Below are positions 35,871 to 45,709 of a DNA stretch of 64,000 nucleotides, piece after piece. The DNA comes from Rhodobacterales bacterium HTCC2255 (GTDB taxonomy: Bacteria; Pseudomonadota; Alphaproteobacteria; Rhodobacterales; Rhodobacteraceae): contig DS022282.1 in the NCBI GenBank assembly GCA_000153745.1, forward strand, positions 1,527,949 to 1,591,948. The letters run 5' to 3'. The notes beneath the pieces were generated by a model. That model saw only the letters and a list, made by a program, of their open reading frames with translations. It was not told the origin of the DNA and did not search any database. The translations under genes and the position numbers were made by a program. Within the stretch, counting starts at the first letter, position 1, and every line of letters begins with the position of its first letter.

Positions 35871-36620
35871 GTGGCAAAAGAAGAAGCAGGTAACGGTTTA
35901 GTTTTCCATCCAATGGATCAGTTTGAAATCAAAACGTTGTTTGGTGATGGTCCAGTTCATTGGTATAGCTTTACTAACGCCACGCTTTGGATGGGGCTTA
36001 CCGTATTAGCAGTTTTTGCATTATTGGTTTTGGGTACCTCGCGGCGCGCAATGGTTCCAAATCGTGTACAATCAATTGGTGAGTTGGCGTATGGCTTTAT
36101 CTATCGAATGATTGAAGATGTAGCAGGAAAAGACGGCGTAAAATACTTTCCCCACATAATGACACTCTTTATGTTTATCGTATTTTCAAATTTTCTTGGT
36201 TTGCTGCCTATGGCATTTACTACAACATCACATATTGCTGTCACAGGTGTATTAGCGATGGGAGTGTTTTTGTCGGTTACTATTTTGGGCTTTGTAAAAC
36301 ATGGATTTAGCTTTTTTGGTTTATTCTGGATCAGCTCAGCTCCATTGATACTAAGACCTATTCTGGCACTTATTGAAATAATCTCGTACTTCGTTCGTCC
36401 ACTTAGCCATTCTATTCGTCTGGCGGGAAATATGATGGCAGGCCATGCTGTGATAAAAGTGTTTGCAGCTTTTGCGGCGGTATTAGCGATCTCACCTTTT
36501 GCTATTATAGCAATCACAGCAATCTACGCATTGGAAGTTTTAGTAGCTTTTATCCAAGCTTATGTATTTGCAATTTTAACCTGCGTGTATCTTAAAGATG
36601 CATTGCACCCGAACCACTAA
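35871..36620 (+). CDS. atpB: ATP synthase F0 subunit a
   Basis: The 249-residue proton-channel subunit. The essential Arg is in [14 protein letters not shown], and [17 protein letters not shown] near the end carries the conserved Gln. A GTG start follows AAGG. Second gene of the F0 operon, 32 nt after atpI. Confidence 0.96.
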   Translation: MAKEEAGNGLVFHPMDQFEIKTLFGDGPVHWYSFTNATLWMGLTVLAVFALLVLGTSRRAMVPNRVQSIGELAYGFIYRMIEDVAGKDGVKYFPHIMTLFMFIVFSNFLGLLPMAFTTTSHIAVTGVLAMGVFLSVTILGFVKHGFSFFGLFWISSAPLILRPILALIEIISYFVRPLSHSIRLAGNMMAGHAVIKVFAAFAAVLAISPFAIIAITAIYALEVLVAFIQAYVFAILTCVYLKDALHPNH

Positions 36621-36670
36621 ACTAAACACAATATTAAATTTAAAACATACTAATCTTAAGGAGATTTAAA

Positions 36671-36907
36671 ATGGAAGGCGACATCGTACAAATGGGCGCA
36701 TATATCGGCGCAGGCCTCGCATGTACTGGCATGGGCGGCGCAGCCGTTGGTGTGGGCCATGTAGTTGGCAACTTTTTATCAGGTGCATTACGTAACCCGT
36801 CAGCAGCTACAGGCCAAACAGCGACAATGTTCATTGGTATCGCGTTTGCTGAAGCATTAGGAATTTTCTCATTCCTAGTAGCGCTACTACTAATGTTTGC
36901 TGTTTAA
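36671..36907 (+). CDS. atpE: ATP synthase F0 subunit c
   Basis: The 78-residue ring-forming proteolipid: two helices joined by a polar RNP loop (41-43), with the proton-carrying Glu61 in AFAEALGIF. The residues around it lack the Na+-binding pattern, so the enzyme is H+-coupled. AAGGAG precedes the ATG. A strong hairpin follows the gene. Confidence 0.97.
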   Translation: MEGDIVQMGAYIGAGLACTGMGGAAVGVGHVVGNFLSGALRNPSAATGQTATMFIGIAFAEALGIFSFLVALLLMFAV

Positions 36908-36949
36908 GCAAATAAAGATTGTGTGAATTCGTTTGCACTCAAAGAAATG

Positions 36950-36971
36950 CGAGTGAGGTTTGCCTCACTCG
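36950..36971 (+). promoter_or_regulatory. intercistronic hairpin between atpE and atpF'
   Basis: A perfect 9-bp stem CGAGTGAGG/CCTCACTCG with a TTTG loop, followed by only TTT. It could act as a partial terminator or protect the atpE message, raising c-subunit output relative to b and b'. Confidence 0.6.
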
Positions 36972-36995
36972 TTTACCTAATTGGAGAGCAATAAT

Positions 36996-37532
36996 ATGGC
37001 TGATAAAGTAGAAGGCGCAGCACAAGCAGCAGAATCTGCACCTGGCATGCCTCAGTTGGACTTTAGTACATTTCCAAATCAAATATTTTGGTTGGTTGTA
37101 ACTTTAATTGTCCTGTATCTTGTTTTAAGTCGAGTAGCATTGCCCCGAATAGCTACAGTTTTGTCAGAACGTCATGGTGCAATTCAGCGTGATCTTGATA
37201 AAGCTGAAGAGATGAAAAGATCTGCTATTGAAGCAGAAAATACATATAACAAAGCACTAGCTGACGCTCGTGCAAAAGCAAATGATATTGTTAATGAAGC
37301 TAAAGCTGAAATTCAAAAAGATTTGGATAAAGCCATAGCAAAAGCTGATTTGGAAATCGCGGCGAAAGCAGCTGAATCTGAAAAAGCAATTAGCGCTATC
37401 AAAGATAGTGCAGTTCAATCTGTTGAAGAGGTTGCTAATATAACTGCTAATAATATTGTAGACGCTATTCTACCAGAAGCTGCTGATACAAAAAAAATTA
37501 AAGTGGCAGTGGCTACAAGGTTGAAAGGTTGA
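36996..37532 (+). CDS. atpG: ATP synthase F0 subunit b'
   Basis: A 178-residue peripheral-stalk subunit: an Ala/Pro-rich N-terminal extension, one membrane helix (NQIFWLVVTLIVLYLVL) and a long charged coiled coil. The N-terminal extension and position before atpF identify it as b' (AtpF'/AtpG2 type) found in Alphaproteobacteria and phototrophs. The ATG at 36996 follows GGAG; the TTG at 36981 is less likely. Confidence 0.92.
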   Translation: MADKVEGAAQAAESAPGMPQLDFSTFPNQIFWLVVTLIVLYLVLSRVALPRIATVLSERHGAIQRDLDKAEEMKRSAIEAENTYNKALADARAKANDIVNEAKAEIQKDLDKAIAKADLEIAAKAAESEKAISAIKDSAVQSVEEVANITANNIVDAILPEAADTKKIKVAVATRLKG

Positions 37533-37536
37533 TTTG

Positions 37537-38094
37537 ATGCGTAATATTTTAACATCGCTTATAGTTTTATTAGCAACCCCTGTACTTGCTGCTTCAGGAC
37601 CATTTGTATCATTAAGTAACACTAATTTTGTAGTGCTTATAGCATTTTTATTATTTGTAGGATTACTTATATATTTAAAAGTACCTGGAAAATTAAGTGG
37701 TATGTTGGATGAAAGAGCAAATGGTATTCAGTCTGAACTAGATGAAGCAAGATCATTAAGGGAAGAAGCTCAAAGTATTTTAGCTGAATATGAGCGAAAA
37801 CAAAAAGAAGTTCAAAATCAGGCTGATCAAATTATTTTACATGCGAAAGAAGAAGCAAAAAATGCTGCTGCTGCTGCTAAAGACAATCTAAAAGCATCCA
37901 TAAAGCGTAGACTAGCTTCAGCAGAAGACCAAATTCTATCTGCTCAAACAGCAGCTGTAAAAGAAGTTAAAGATACTGCTGTCATTGTTGCTATCGCTGC
38001 TGCAAAAGATGTCATTTCTTCAGGTATGAATGCTTCCCATGCTAACGAATTAATTGAAACTGCCATTAAAGATACAAATGGAAAATTCCATTAA
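37537..38094 (+). CDS. atpF: ATP synthase F0 subunit b
   Basis: A 185-residue stalk subunit with a signal-like hydrophobic N-terminus (ILTSLIVLLATPVLA), a second membrane helix (FVVLIAFLLFVGLLIYL), a VPGKLSGMLDERA joint and a long coiled coil. It starts 4 nt after the b' stop. The F1 genes atpHAGDC are not next to it, the usual alphaproteobacterial split. Confidence 0.93.
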   Translation: MRNILTSLIVLLATPVLAASGPFVSLSNTNFVVLIAFLLFVGLLIYLKVPGKLSGMLDERANGIQSELDEARSLREEAQSILAEYERKQKEVQNQADQIILHAKEEAKNAAAAAKDNLKASIKRRLASAEDQILSAQTAAVKEVKDTAVIVAIAAAKDVISSGMNASHANELIETAIKDTNGKFH

Positions 38095-38117
38095 GTAACA
38101 ATTAATTTAGATTTATT

Positions 38118-38152
38118 AAAATCCACTTGTATAACCTACAGGTGGATTTTTA
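38118..38152 (+). terminator. terminator between F0 operon and GntR gene
   Basis: Stem AAATCCAC-T-TGTA with TACA-G-GTGGATTT and a 5-nt loop, followed by T on the plus strand and TTTTAATAAA on the minus strand, so it may serve both convergent units. Confidence 0.82.
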
Positions 38153-38162
38153 GTTTAAAGAC

Positions 38163-38930
38163 TTAACTTGTTGTTGTGTGGTCGAGACGAAGTTTGGCAA
38201 TTTCTTCATTAGCCTCAGCTTTTTTTACTTCTTGCATGCATGTTTTGATAAAGTCCATATGGTCTTCAATTGCTTTTCGCGCTCCTTTTGCATTGCGATT
38301 TTGAATAGCATTGCAAATTAATCTGTGTTGTTCAAGAAGTGTACCGCGCGTAGTATGTCTGCTAAACATAACTTGCCGATTGTAAAAAATACCTTTTTTC
38401 AGCATTTCGAACATTGATCTAACCATATGTAAAAGAAATACATTATGTGAGGCTTCTATTATAGCCATATGGAATTGTGCATCTAACGAAGCCTCTTCTG
38501 AAGAGTTTTTATTGTCATGTGCAACTTTCATTTTGTCAAAAATAGCTTGAATGACCTTGAGATCAGTTTCTGATCCTAAATTTGCTACACGTTCAGCTGC
38601 CATACCTTCTAAATCACTTCTAAATGATATGTAGTCAAAAACTGCTTCATCGTGAGTTGAAAATAATTCTGTAAGTGATGGTGAAAATGGAGCACCTAAA
38701 AGTTCTGCAACGAAAACACCTGCATTCGCTTTGGTTGTGAGCAAGCCTCTGATTTGGAGTGTTGATATGGCTTCACGAAGTGAGGGTCTTGAAACCCCTA
38801 ATCGATCAGCGAGGTCACGCTCTGAGGGAAGACGTTCACCTGGTCTTATTATCCCTCTCAAAATTAATTGCTCAATTTGAGTTATTACAGATTCAGCAAC
38901 TCTATCGAGTTCAATTTTTTGAAATGGCAT
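38163..38930 (-). CDS. GntR-family regulator, FadR/PdhR subfamily
   Basis: A 255-residue regulator: an N-terminal winged helix (LPSERDLADRLGVSRPSLREA read in part, then ISTLQIRGLL) and an all-helical FCD ligand domain with metal-binding His in HMAIIEASHN and later EQHRLICNAI. The subfamily includes PdhR, LldR and GlcC, which sense pyruvate, lactate or glycolate. The glcDEF operon about 8 kb away, with a palindrome before glcD, is a possible target. Confidence 0.88.
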   Translation of the reverse strand: MPFQKIELDRVAESVITQIEQLILRGIIRPGERLPSERDLADRLGVSRPSLREAISTLQIRGLLTTKANAGVFVAELLGAPFSPSLTELFSTHDEAVFDYISFRSDLEGMAAERVANLGSETDLKVIQAIFDKMKVAHDNKNSSEEASLDAQFHMAIIEASHNVFLLHMVRSMFEMLKKGIFYNRQVMFSRHTTRGTLLEQHRLICNAIQNRNAKGARKAIEDHMDFIKTCMQEVKKAEANEEIAKLRLDHTTTS

Positions 38931-38992
38931 TTGATCCTCCAGATTTATAGACTTTATTGTTAAATCTAAAGCTAAACAAGTTAATCATTTGA

Positions 38993-39691
38993 TTATAGAC
39001 GCACAGAGAGGTTCAAACCAACATTTGGAAGTTTTGCATTTTGGTCAATTAAGGGGGTAATCATTATTTCGACTCTACGATTTGATGCACGACCCTTTGA
39101 GGAGTTATTTGACATCATTGGCTCGATTTCACCACGACCGTACGCTTTTATACGAGATCTAGAAACATCATTTTGAGCCAAAATTGAAGATACACTTTCG
39201 GCTCGGCGAGTAGATAATTTTTGATTATAATCTTGTCCACCAACATTATCTGTATGGCCAATAATTTCAACATTAGTTTTTGGATATTTATTTAGACTTT
39301 TTGATAATCTTATTAAAGTGTCCTCTAATGAATATCGCACTTCTGAACTATCGATATCAAATGTTATAGCTTCAGGTAATGTAACTATTAATTGATTACC
39401 TGTATTTTTTATAAGTGCACCACTGCCTTCTAAATTTTTACGTAATTCTTCTTCTTGTACGTCTAATTCATTTCCAATCGCTGCACCTAATGCACCACCT
39501 GCTATCGCACGTTTGATAGTACCATTACTATCATCACCTGTAAGAAAACCAGACATTATGCCTGCAGTAGCTCCAATTATTGCGCCTTGTTTTGCATTAT
39601 AAGGATTGTCTGTACATGCCGACATGCATAATAAGCTTATTGTTAGGATTGAAATTATTTTAAACGGTTTATGCAAAATATTGATCCTCAT
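38993..39691 (-). CDS. OmpA-family lipoprotein with glycine-zipper domain
   Basis: A 232-residue outer-membrane lipoprotein of YiaD type. A signal peptide ends at the lipobox LCMSAC (Cys26), followed by a glycine zipper (GAIIGATAGIMSGFL, then IAGGALGAAIGNE) and an OmpA C-terminal peptidoglycan-binding domain with IIGHTDNVG, LSTRRAESV and GRASNRRVEI. It probably ties the outer membrane to the wall. Monocistronic. Confidence 0.88.
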   Translation of the reverse strand: MRINILHKPFKIISILTISLLCMSACTDNPYNAKQGAIIGATAGIMSGFLTGDDSNGTIKRAIAGGALGAAIGNELDVQEEELRKNLEGSGALIKNTGNQLIVTLPEAITFDIDSSEVRYSLEDTLIRLSKSLNKYPKTNVEIIGHTDNVGGQDYNQKLSTRRAESVSSILAQNDVSRSRIKAYGRGEIEPMMSNNSSKGRASNRRVEIMITPLIDQNAKLPNVGLNLSVRL

Positions 39692-39755
39692 CTAAATATA
39701 ACGGTATTATTAATTTAATCATTTTTTAGAAGATTTCCATAAAAATAAAAATTTT

Positions 39756-40385
39756 TTATAATTCAGAAATTAGAAGATTATTTTTGATATTTAGACCCCA
39801 TCGATAACCACCCATGCCGCCTGATTTTCTTATTACTCTGTGGCATGGTATTAACAAGCAGATAGGGTTTTTCCCAATTGCAGTAGCAACTGCTCTAACA
39901 GCACTCGGATTTCCTATTTGATAAGCAATATCACTGTAAGTTGTTACTTTTCCAATAGGAATTTTGAGTAACGCTTTCCAAATAGTAGTTTGAAAAGGAC
40001 TGCCTATCATGTGAATATCTAGTGGATATTTATTTTCTAATATTGATGCTGCGTAATCAGATACAAAACTTTCATCACGATGAAAATTTGCATGCGGCCA
40101 GTATTTGAAAATATTTGATTTTATTTCTTCTTTATTAAAGTTGCCAGCAAAAGCTACGCCACAAATACCGTTTTTTGTTGATGATAAAAGCATTGAACCA
40201 TAAGGGCTCTTAAACCATCCGTAGGTTATTTCATGTGGAGCATTCGGTAAGGTTTCGGATATAATTTTTATATTTTGCGAATAATTTTTTGTAGATAATA
40301 ATTTATGATTTACTAAGCGCTTTTTAAGAATTTCTTCTTTAATATCTTTATCAGTTGTTTCTTTTTCTTGATTAGACTTTTCCAT
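39756..40385 (-). CDS. ogt: methylated-DNA-protein-cysteine methyltransferase
   Basis: Suicide repair protein removing alkyl groups from O6-guanine. The C-terminal catalytic domain has PFQTTIWKALLKIPIGKVT, the Arg finger in SAVRAVATAIGKNP, and the acceptor Cys in IPCHRVI, then GGYRWG. The N-terminal part (about 60 residues) is Lys/Glu-rich and unlike standard Ogt, possibly a linker. The ATG at 40385 is chosen; a TTG at 40448 would add 21 residues without an SD. Divergent from nth. Confidence 0.87.
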   Translation of the reverse strand: MEKSNQEKETTDKDIKEEILKKRLVNHKLLSTKNYSQNIKIISETLPNAPHEITYGWFKSPYGSMLLSSTKNGICGVAFAGNFNKEEIKSNIFKYWPHANFHRDESFVSDYAASILENKYPLDIHMIGSPFQTTIWKALLKIPIGKVTTYSDIAYQIGNPSAVRAVATAIGKNPICLLIPCHRVIRKSGGMGGYRWGLNIKNNLLISEL

Positions 40386-40460
40386 TTTTTGATTTTGGTA
40401 TAAAATTAAAAATTTAGCTATACATAATTTTAATACTTTACTTGGCAAAAGTATATTTTA

Positions 40461-41123
40461 ATGACACAAGAAAGAATGCCAAAACAATTAAATTATCAGA
40501 ATATATATGAAATTTTTTCACGCTTTCGCGAACATGAGGCAGAACCAAAAGGTGAACTTGATCATGTTAATGCATTTACGTTGGTTGTTGCTGTAGCCCT
40601 TTCGGCGCAATCTACTGATTTAGGTGTTAATAAAGCTACAAAGAAACTTTTTGCGATTGCTGACACACCAGAAAAGATGATTGCTTTAGGTCTGAATGGC
40701 GTTATGGAACATATTAAAACGATTGGATTGTATCGCCAAAAAGCTAAAAATGTAATTAAAATGAGTAAACTTTTGATTGAAAAATACAATAGTGTTGTTC
40801 CTTCATCTAGAGCGGCTTTAGAAGGGTTGCCTGGCGTTGGCCGTAAAACTGCAAATGTTGTATTAAATATGTGGTTTGGGCAGCCAACTCAGGCTGTAGA
40901 TACACATATATTACGTTTTGGAAATCGATCTGGAGTTGCAATAGGCAAAGATGTTGTAGCGGTTGAAAGAGCAATTGAAGATCATGTGCCTGCAGAGTTT
41001 CAACACCATGCGCATCATTGGATGATATTACATGGCAGATATACTTGTAAGGCGCGTAAACCAGTCTGCATGAATTGTATTATTGAAGATTTATGCCAAT
41101 TTGAGGAAAAAATCATTGAATAA
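40461..41123 (+). CDS. nth: endonuclease III
   Basis: A 220-residue base-excision repair glycosylase and AP lyase for oxidised pyrimidines. The helix-hairpin-helix LPGVGRKTANVV carries the catalytic Lys, the catalytic Asp is in VDTHILR, and the C-terminal 4Fe-4S ligands are CKARKPVCMNCIIEDLC. Paired head-to-head with ogt, so two DNA repair genes share a short divergent promoter region. It overlaps the next gene by 8 nt. Confidence 0.95.
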   Translation: MTQERMPKQLNYQNIYEIFSRFREHEAEPKGELDHVNAFTLVVAVALSAQSTDLGVNKATKKLFAIADTPEKMIALGLNGVMEHIKTIGLYRQKAKNVIKMSKLLIEKYNSVVPSSRAALEGLPGVGRKTANVVLNMWFGQPTQAVDTHILRFGNRSGVAIGKDVVAVERAIEDHVPAEFQHHAHHWMILHGRYTCKARKPVCMNCIIEDLCQFEEKIIE

Positions 41124-42108
41124 GAATTATAAAGTAGTTGGAATAGGCAATGCGATTGTTGATGTGTTGGCAAAATGTAGTGATGAATTTTTAATATCTA
41201 AAGGTATTGAAAAAGGCATCATGCAGTTAATTGATACTCCACGTGCAGCAGAAATATACAACTCGATGGATGCTGGCGTGGAAATATCTGGTGGATCTGC
41301 AGCCAATACGATTTCGGGTATTGGGACGGTTGGTATAAAAACAGCATTTGTGGGTAAAGTTAAAGATGATCAATTAGGTCGTATCTTTGCTCATGATATA
41401 CGTGCTCAAGGTGTAGCTTTTAATACTCCGATGGTAAGCTCTGATTCAGATGATGAGACAGGTAGGAGTATGATTCTAGTAAGCCCCGACGGTGAAAGAT
41501 CTATGAATACTTATTTAGGCGTCGCAAACCAGTTAAATGTAACTGATATTGACCCTGATTTAATGGCAGATACAGATTGGTTATATTTAGAAGGTTATCT
41601 ATTTGATCGTCCAGATAGCCAAGCAGCATTTATACGTGCTGTAGAATTATGTAATGGCGCAGGTGGTCAGTCGTCACTTAGCTTATCTGACCCTTTTTGT
41701 GTTGAACGCCACCGCGAGGCATTCCAAGATTTAATTGCCAATCATATAAACATGTTATTTTGCAATGAACATGAACTCTTATCCATGTATGGTGGTAAAA
41801 GTTTAAATGAAGCAATTGAAGTTGGAGCGCAATATGTTGATATTTTAGTTTGTACAGCAGGTGCTGAAGGAGCTTACATTGCTAGTGGTGGAGAAACTAT
41901 TCATGTATCTGCAAATCCAGTTAATGTTGTTGATGCAACAGGTGCAGGTGACTTGTTTGCTGCAGGTTTTCTGGCAGGTTTGTCGCAAAATAAAGATCTT
42001 GAAGTTTGTGGTAAGATGGGATGTGTTGCTGCAGCTGAAGTAATTTCTAGCATGGGCGCGCGACCTAAGAATAATTTGCAAGATTTATTTGATATTAATA
42101 AGCTATAG
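41116..42108 (+). CDS. PfkB-family sugar/nucleoside kinase
   Basis: A 330-residue ribokinase-like enzyme. GNAIVDVL at the N-terminus, the SGGSAANT substrate-binding motif and DATGAGDLFAAGFL with the catalytic Asp are all present. It resembles the adenosine-kinase-like branch common in Alphaproteobacteria; the substrate is not certain. The start is taken as the TTG at 41116, with GAGG nine bases upstream, because the earlier in-frame ATG at 41083 would overlap nth by 41 nt. Confidence 0.85.
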   Translation: MNKNYKVVGIGNAIVDVLAKCSDEFLISKGIEKGIMQLIDTPRAAEIYNSMDAGVEISGGSAANTISGIGTVGIKTAFVGKVKDDQLGRIFAHDIRAQGVAFNTPMVSSDSDDETGRSMILVSPDGERSMNTYLGVANQLNVTDIDPDLMADTDWLYLEGYLFDRPDSQAAFIRAVELCNGAGGQSSLSLSDPFCVERHREAFQDLIANHINMLFCNEHELLSMYGGKSLNEAIEVGAQYVDILVCTAGAEGAYIASGGETIHVSANPVNVVDATGAGDLFAAGFLAGLSQNKDLEVCGKMGCVAAAEVISSMGARPKNNLQDLFDINKL

Positions 42109-42138
42109 AAAGCTGTGAAATAAAAGAGACATAAAATT

Positions 42139-42513
42139 ATGGCGTATAAATATGATGATGAAAATATATTTGCAAAAATTCTACGAGGAGAAATTCCAAA
42201 TGATACAGTCCTTGAAAATGAATATGCATTAGCTTTTCGTGATATAAATCCACAACGGCCACATCATGTCCTGATAATTCCAAAGGGTCGATACGTAAGT
42301 TTTGATCATTTTGCAAAAGAAGCAGCTGATGATCAGATAATTGGCTATATACAAGCTATAGGAGCTGTATGTGATTTACTTAATGTCTCCATTGATAATG
42401 GTGATGGATTTAGAATGATTGCAAATAGTGGTCAGCACGGTGTTCAGGAAGTTCCACATCTTCATGTACATATATTGGGTGGAAGCTCCTGTGGGAAGAT
42501 GATTCAATCTTAA
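42139..42513 (+). CDS. hinT: HIT family nucleotide hydrolase (HinT-like)
   Basis: A 124-residue histidine-triad protein. It opens [12 protein letters not shown], has [11 protein letters not shown], and ends with [11 protein letters not shown], the HxHxHxx catalytic triad. Family members hydrolyse adenosine phosphoramidates and acyl-AMP. It follows the PfkB kinase by 30 nt and probably shares its transcript. Confidence 0.92.
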   Translation: MAYKYDDENIFAKILRGEIPNDTVLENEYALAFRDINPQRPHHVLIIPKGRYVSFDHFAKEAADDQIIGYIQAIGAVCDLLNVSIDNGDGFRMIANSGQHGVQEVPHLHVHILGGSSCGKMIQS

Positions 42514-42565
42514 ATATAATACCTCAATTGGCTATGATATTAAATTATTATTAAGGAAGATATTA

Positions 42566-42742
42566 ATGAGTAAGCTCTCAAAAGAAATTATAGAAGTAAC
42601 TAGTTCTCGTGTTGCTTGTGATGGTGGTGTTGGTGGTCATCCACGTGTTTGGTTGCAAATCCCTGATGATCAAGGTTGGGTTGAGTGCCCATATTGTGAT
42701 TGTAAATACGTACTAAAAAATAATGCAAAAAAAGGTGCTTAA
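42566..42742 (+). CDS. small zinc-finger protein (zf-CHCC, NDUFS6-like)
   Basis: A 58-residue protein with [14 protein letters not shown] and [12 protein letters not shown], giving the Cys-His-Cys-Cys zinc site of the zf-CHCC family (related to mitochondrial complex I subunit NDUFS6). AAGGAAG precedes the ATG. It lies 3 nt before the polA GTG, so the two are probably co-transcribed. In bacteria it may support complex I assembly; this is inference. Confidence 0.85.
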   Translation: MSKLSKEIIEVTSSRVACDGGVGGHPRVWLQIPDDQGWVECPYCDCKYVLKNNAKKGA

Positions 42743-42745
42743 ATA

Positions 42746-45544
42746 GTGACATTTGGTAAAGGTCATCATCTTCATTTAATTGACGGCTCAGGATTTATTT
42801 TTCGGGCGTATCATGCTTTACCGCCTCTTACACGTAAATCTGATGGCCTGCCTGTTGGTGCAGTAAGTGGATTTTGTAATATGCTCTTCAAAATTATTGA
42901 GGACCAAAAAGGATCTGATGCACCTACTCATTTAGTGGTTGTTTTTGACGCAAAAGGTAAAACATTCAGATCTGATATTTATCCTGAATACAAAATGAAT
43001 AGGCCACCTGCACCAGAGGATTTAATTCCCCAATTCCCACTAACTCGAGACGCGACGAGAGCTTTTGGATTAGCTTGCATTGAGCAAGAAGGTTTTGAAG
43101 CAGATGATATTATGGCAACTTTAGCAGTCCAAGCTCGTGAGGCTGGTGGCCAAGTCACTATTGTTTCTTCGGATAAAGATTTAATGCAACTTGTTGGAAA
43201 TGGTGTTGAAATGTACGATGCCATGAAAAATAAACGAATTGGTCCTGAGCAAGTAGAAGAAAAATTTGGAGTTGCTCCTAACCGTGTCATTGATGTGCAA
43301 TCACTTGCGGGTGATAGTGTGGACAATGTACCTGGGGCACCAGGTATTGGTGTGAAAACCGCAGCACTTTTAATTAATGAATATGGTGATCTTGATAGTC
43401 TTTTAGAGCGTGCCTCTGAAATTAAACAGCCAAAACGAAGAGAAACATTAATCGAAAATGCGGATCAAATTCGTACAAGTCGTGACCTTGTTACATTAAA
43501 AACAGATATGGAAATGGATTGTGATTTTGATGATTTTCAAGTGCAAGCCCCTGATCCTGAAGTTGTATTGAAATTTCTTGCTGAAATGGAATTTAGAACT
43601 ATGTCTGCTCGCATAGCAAATAAGCTTGGTGTTAGTGCTCCAGAAATTTCTTCAGACAGAATTAATAATGAAGATCAGATAACAGAAGCAGAGTCTATTT
43701 CTATCAATACAGAAAAATATGAACTTATTGATAATATTAATGACTTAAATCGCTGGGTAACAAAAATATACCAGCGTGGTTATGTTGCTGTTGATACAGA
43801 GACTACTGGATTAAATGACATGATTGTTGATTTAGTTGGAATATGTCTGTCAGTAGAAATTGGAGAAGCTTGTTACATTCCTGTTGGCCATACTAATGGT
43901 GAGAATGACTTGTTTGGAGGTGCGTCTCTTTGTAATGGCCAAATAAACCTCGATGAAGCATTAGAAATTTTACGGCCTGTTTTGCAAGACCCCTCAATTA
44001 TAAAAATTGGTCAAAATGTTAAATATGACACAAAAATATTTGCAAGATATGATGTTAATTTAGCTCCAGTAGATGACACTATGCTGCTCTCCTACGCAAT
44101 AAATGGGGGCAAACATAATCATGGTATGGATTATCTTTCAGAAAGATACTTAAATCATAAGCCTATAAGTATAAAAACTTTATTAGGATCTGGAAAATCT
44201 GCTATTACTTTTGATAAAGTATCAATTAATGATGCGGTAAATTATGCTGCTGAAGATGCTGATATTACGCTCCGACTTTGGAAGCTATTTAAGCCAATGT
44301 TGCATGAGAGCAGTGTGACTAAAATTTACGAAACATTGGAAAGACCTCTTATACCTGTATTGGCTAAAATGGAAATGAATGGCATTAAGGTCGACCGAAA
44401 TACATTAAGCCGAATGTCTAATAATTTTGCACAATCAATGTCTGGACTTGAAGCAGAAATCTATAATTTAGCAGGCCAAACTTTTAACGTTGGATCACCA
44501 AAACAATTAGGTGAAATACTATTTGATAAATTAGAATTGCCGGGCGGGAAAAAAGGTAAAACAGGTGCGTATGGTACAGGTGTGGATGTATTAGAGGATT
44601 TGGCATCAGAGGGCCACGAGCTGCCTGTTAAAGTGCTTGATTGGCGTCAAATGTCCAAATTAAAGAGTACTTATACAGATGCCTTGCAAGGTCATATTAA
44701 TCCAAATACTGGGCGAGTACATACATCATATGTAATATCGGGTGCATCAACTGGGCGCTTATCATCCACTGACCCAAATTTACAAAATATCCCAATTCGA
44801 TCAGAAGCAGGGCGAAAGATCCGAGAAGCCTTTATTGCTGAAGAAGGCAATGTTTTGTTATCTCTTGATTATAGTCAAATTGAACTTCGTATTTTGGCAC
44901 ACATCGCAAAAATTGATACTCTTAAGCAAGCGTTTCATGAAGGCCAAGATATTCATGCACTTACAGCATCACAAATGTTTAATGTTCCATTGGAGAATAT
45001 GGATCCAATGGTTAGGCGCCAAGCAAAGGCAATAAACTTTGGTGTTATTTATGGTATAAGTGGGTTTGGACTTGCTAGAAATCTGCGTATACCTAGAAAA
45101 GAAGCGCAATCGTTTATTGATACGTATTTTGAAAGATTCCCAGGGATTAGAACTTATATGGATGAAACGGTTAGTTTTGCCAAAGAAAATGGATATGTTG
45201 AAACCTTATTCGGTAGAAAAATTCATACCAGTGAAATCAATGCGAAAGGACCACAAGCGGGTTTTGCAAAGCGAGCTGCTATAAATGCACCAATTCAAGG
45301 AACAGCAGCAGATGTTATTCGGCGTGCGATGGTGCAAATGCCGAATGCTATTTCGCATTTGCCAGCTAAAATGTTGCTTCAGGTGCACGATGAATTAATA
45401 TTTGAAGTAAACAAAGATGCTCTAAATGAAACTACAGAAGTCGTAAGAAATATAATGGAAAAAGCAAGTGAGCCAGTTGTTAAACTTGATGTACCATTAG
45501 TTGTTGATGCTGGTTTCGGTAATAATTGGGCAGATGCGCATTAA
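42746..45544 (+). CDS. polA: DNA polymerase I
   Basis: A 932-residue repair and Okazaki-processing polymerase with all three domains. The 5' nuclease (1 to about 290) includes FEADDIMATLA and GDSVDNVPGAPGIGVKTA. The 3'-5' exonuclease (about 330-510) has intact VAVDTETTGL and ISINDAVNYAAEDAD segments. The polymerase (from about 540) has LSLDYSQIELR, RRQAKAINFGVIYG and LLQVHDELIFE. The start is a GTG. No missing catalytic residue is seen. Confidence 0.97.
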   Translation: MTFGKGHHLHLIDGSGFIFRAYHALPPLTRKSDGLPVGAVSGFCNMLFKIIEDQKGSDAPTHLVVVFDAKGKTFRSDIYPEYKMNRPPAPEDLIPQFPLTRDATRAFGLACIEQEGFEADDIMATLAVQAREAGGQVTIVSSDKDLMQLVGNGVEMYDAMKNKRIGPEQVEEKFGVAPNRVIDVQSLAGDSVDNVPGAPGIGVKTAALLINEYGDLDSLLERASEIKQPKRRETLIENADQIRTSRDLVTLKTDMEMDCDFDDFQVQAPDPEVVLKFLAEMEFRTMSARIANKLGVSAPEISSDRINNEDQITEAESISINTEKYELIDNINDLNRWVTKIYQRGYVAVDTETTGLNDMIVDLVGICLSVEIGEACYIPVGHTNGENDLFGGASLCNGQINLDEALEILRPVLQDPSIIKIGQNVKYDTKIFARYDVNLAPVDDTMLLSYAINGGKHNHGMDYLSERYLNHKPISIKTLLGSGKSAITFDKVSINDAVNYAAEDADITLRLWKLFKPMLHESSVTKIYETLERPLIPVLAKMEMNGIKVDRNTLSRMSNNFAQSMSGLEAEIYNLAGQTFNVGSPKQLGEILFDKLELPGGKKGKTGAYGTGVDVLEDLASEGHELPVKVLDWRQMSKLKSTYTDALQGHINPNTGRVHTSYVISGASTGRLSSTDPNLQNIPIRSEAGRKIREAFIAEEGNVLLSLDYSQIELRILAHIAKIDTLKQAFHEGQDIHALTASQMFNVPLENMDPMVRRQAKAINFGVIYGISGFGLARNLRIPRKEAQSFIDTYFERFPGIRTYMDETVSFAKENGYVETLFGRKIHTSEINAKGPQAGFAKRAAINAPIQGTAADVIRRAMVQMPNAISHLPAKMLLQVHDELIFEVNKDALNETTEVVRNIMEKASEPVVKLDVPLVVDAGFGNNWADAH

Positions 45545-45709
45545 TTAGATAAAATTTAATTCTTGAACGATAATTTTTTTTATTTAGCATGATTGTTAAC
45601 TCATATCTTTCTGACATGAGTGAAAATATTATTGAGATCGCTTTGTTGAAAAGCCTTATTTGAGAAAAAGCTTATATATTTAGTACCTCAATTCATTAAG
45701 GAGAAAAGA

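Noticed and set aside
36101..36517. 138-codon minus-strand frame inside atpB
   Set aside because: It is the shadow of the hydrophobic subunit a gene; its translation has no recognisable domain.
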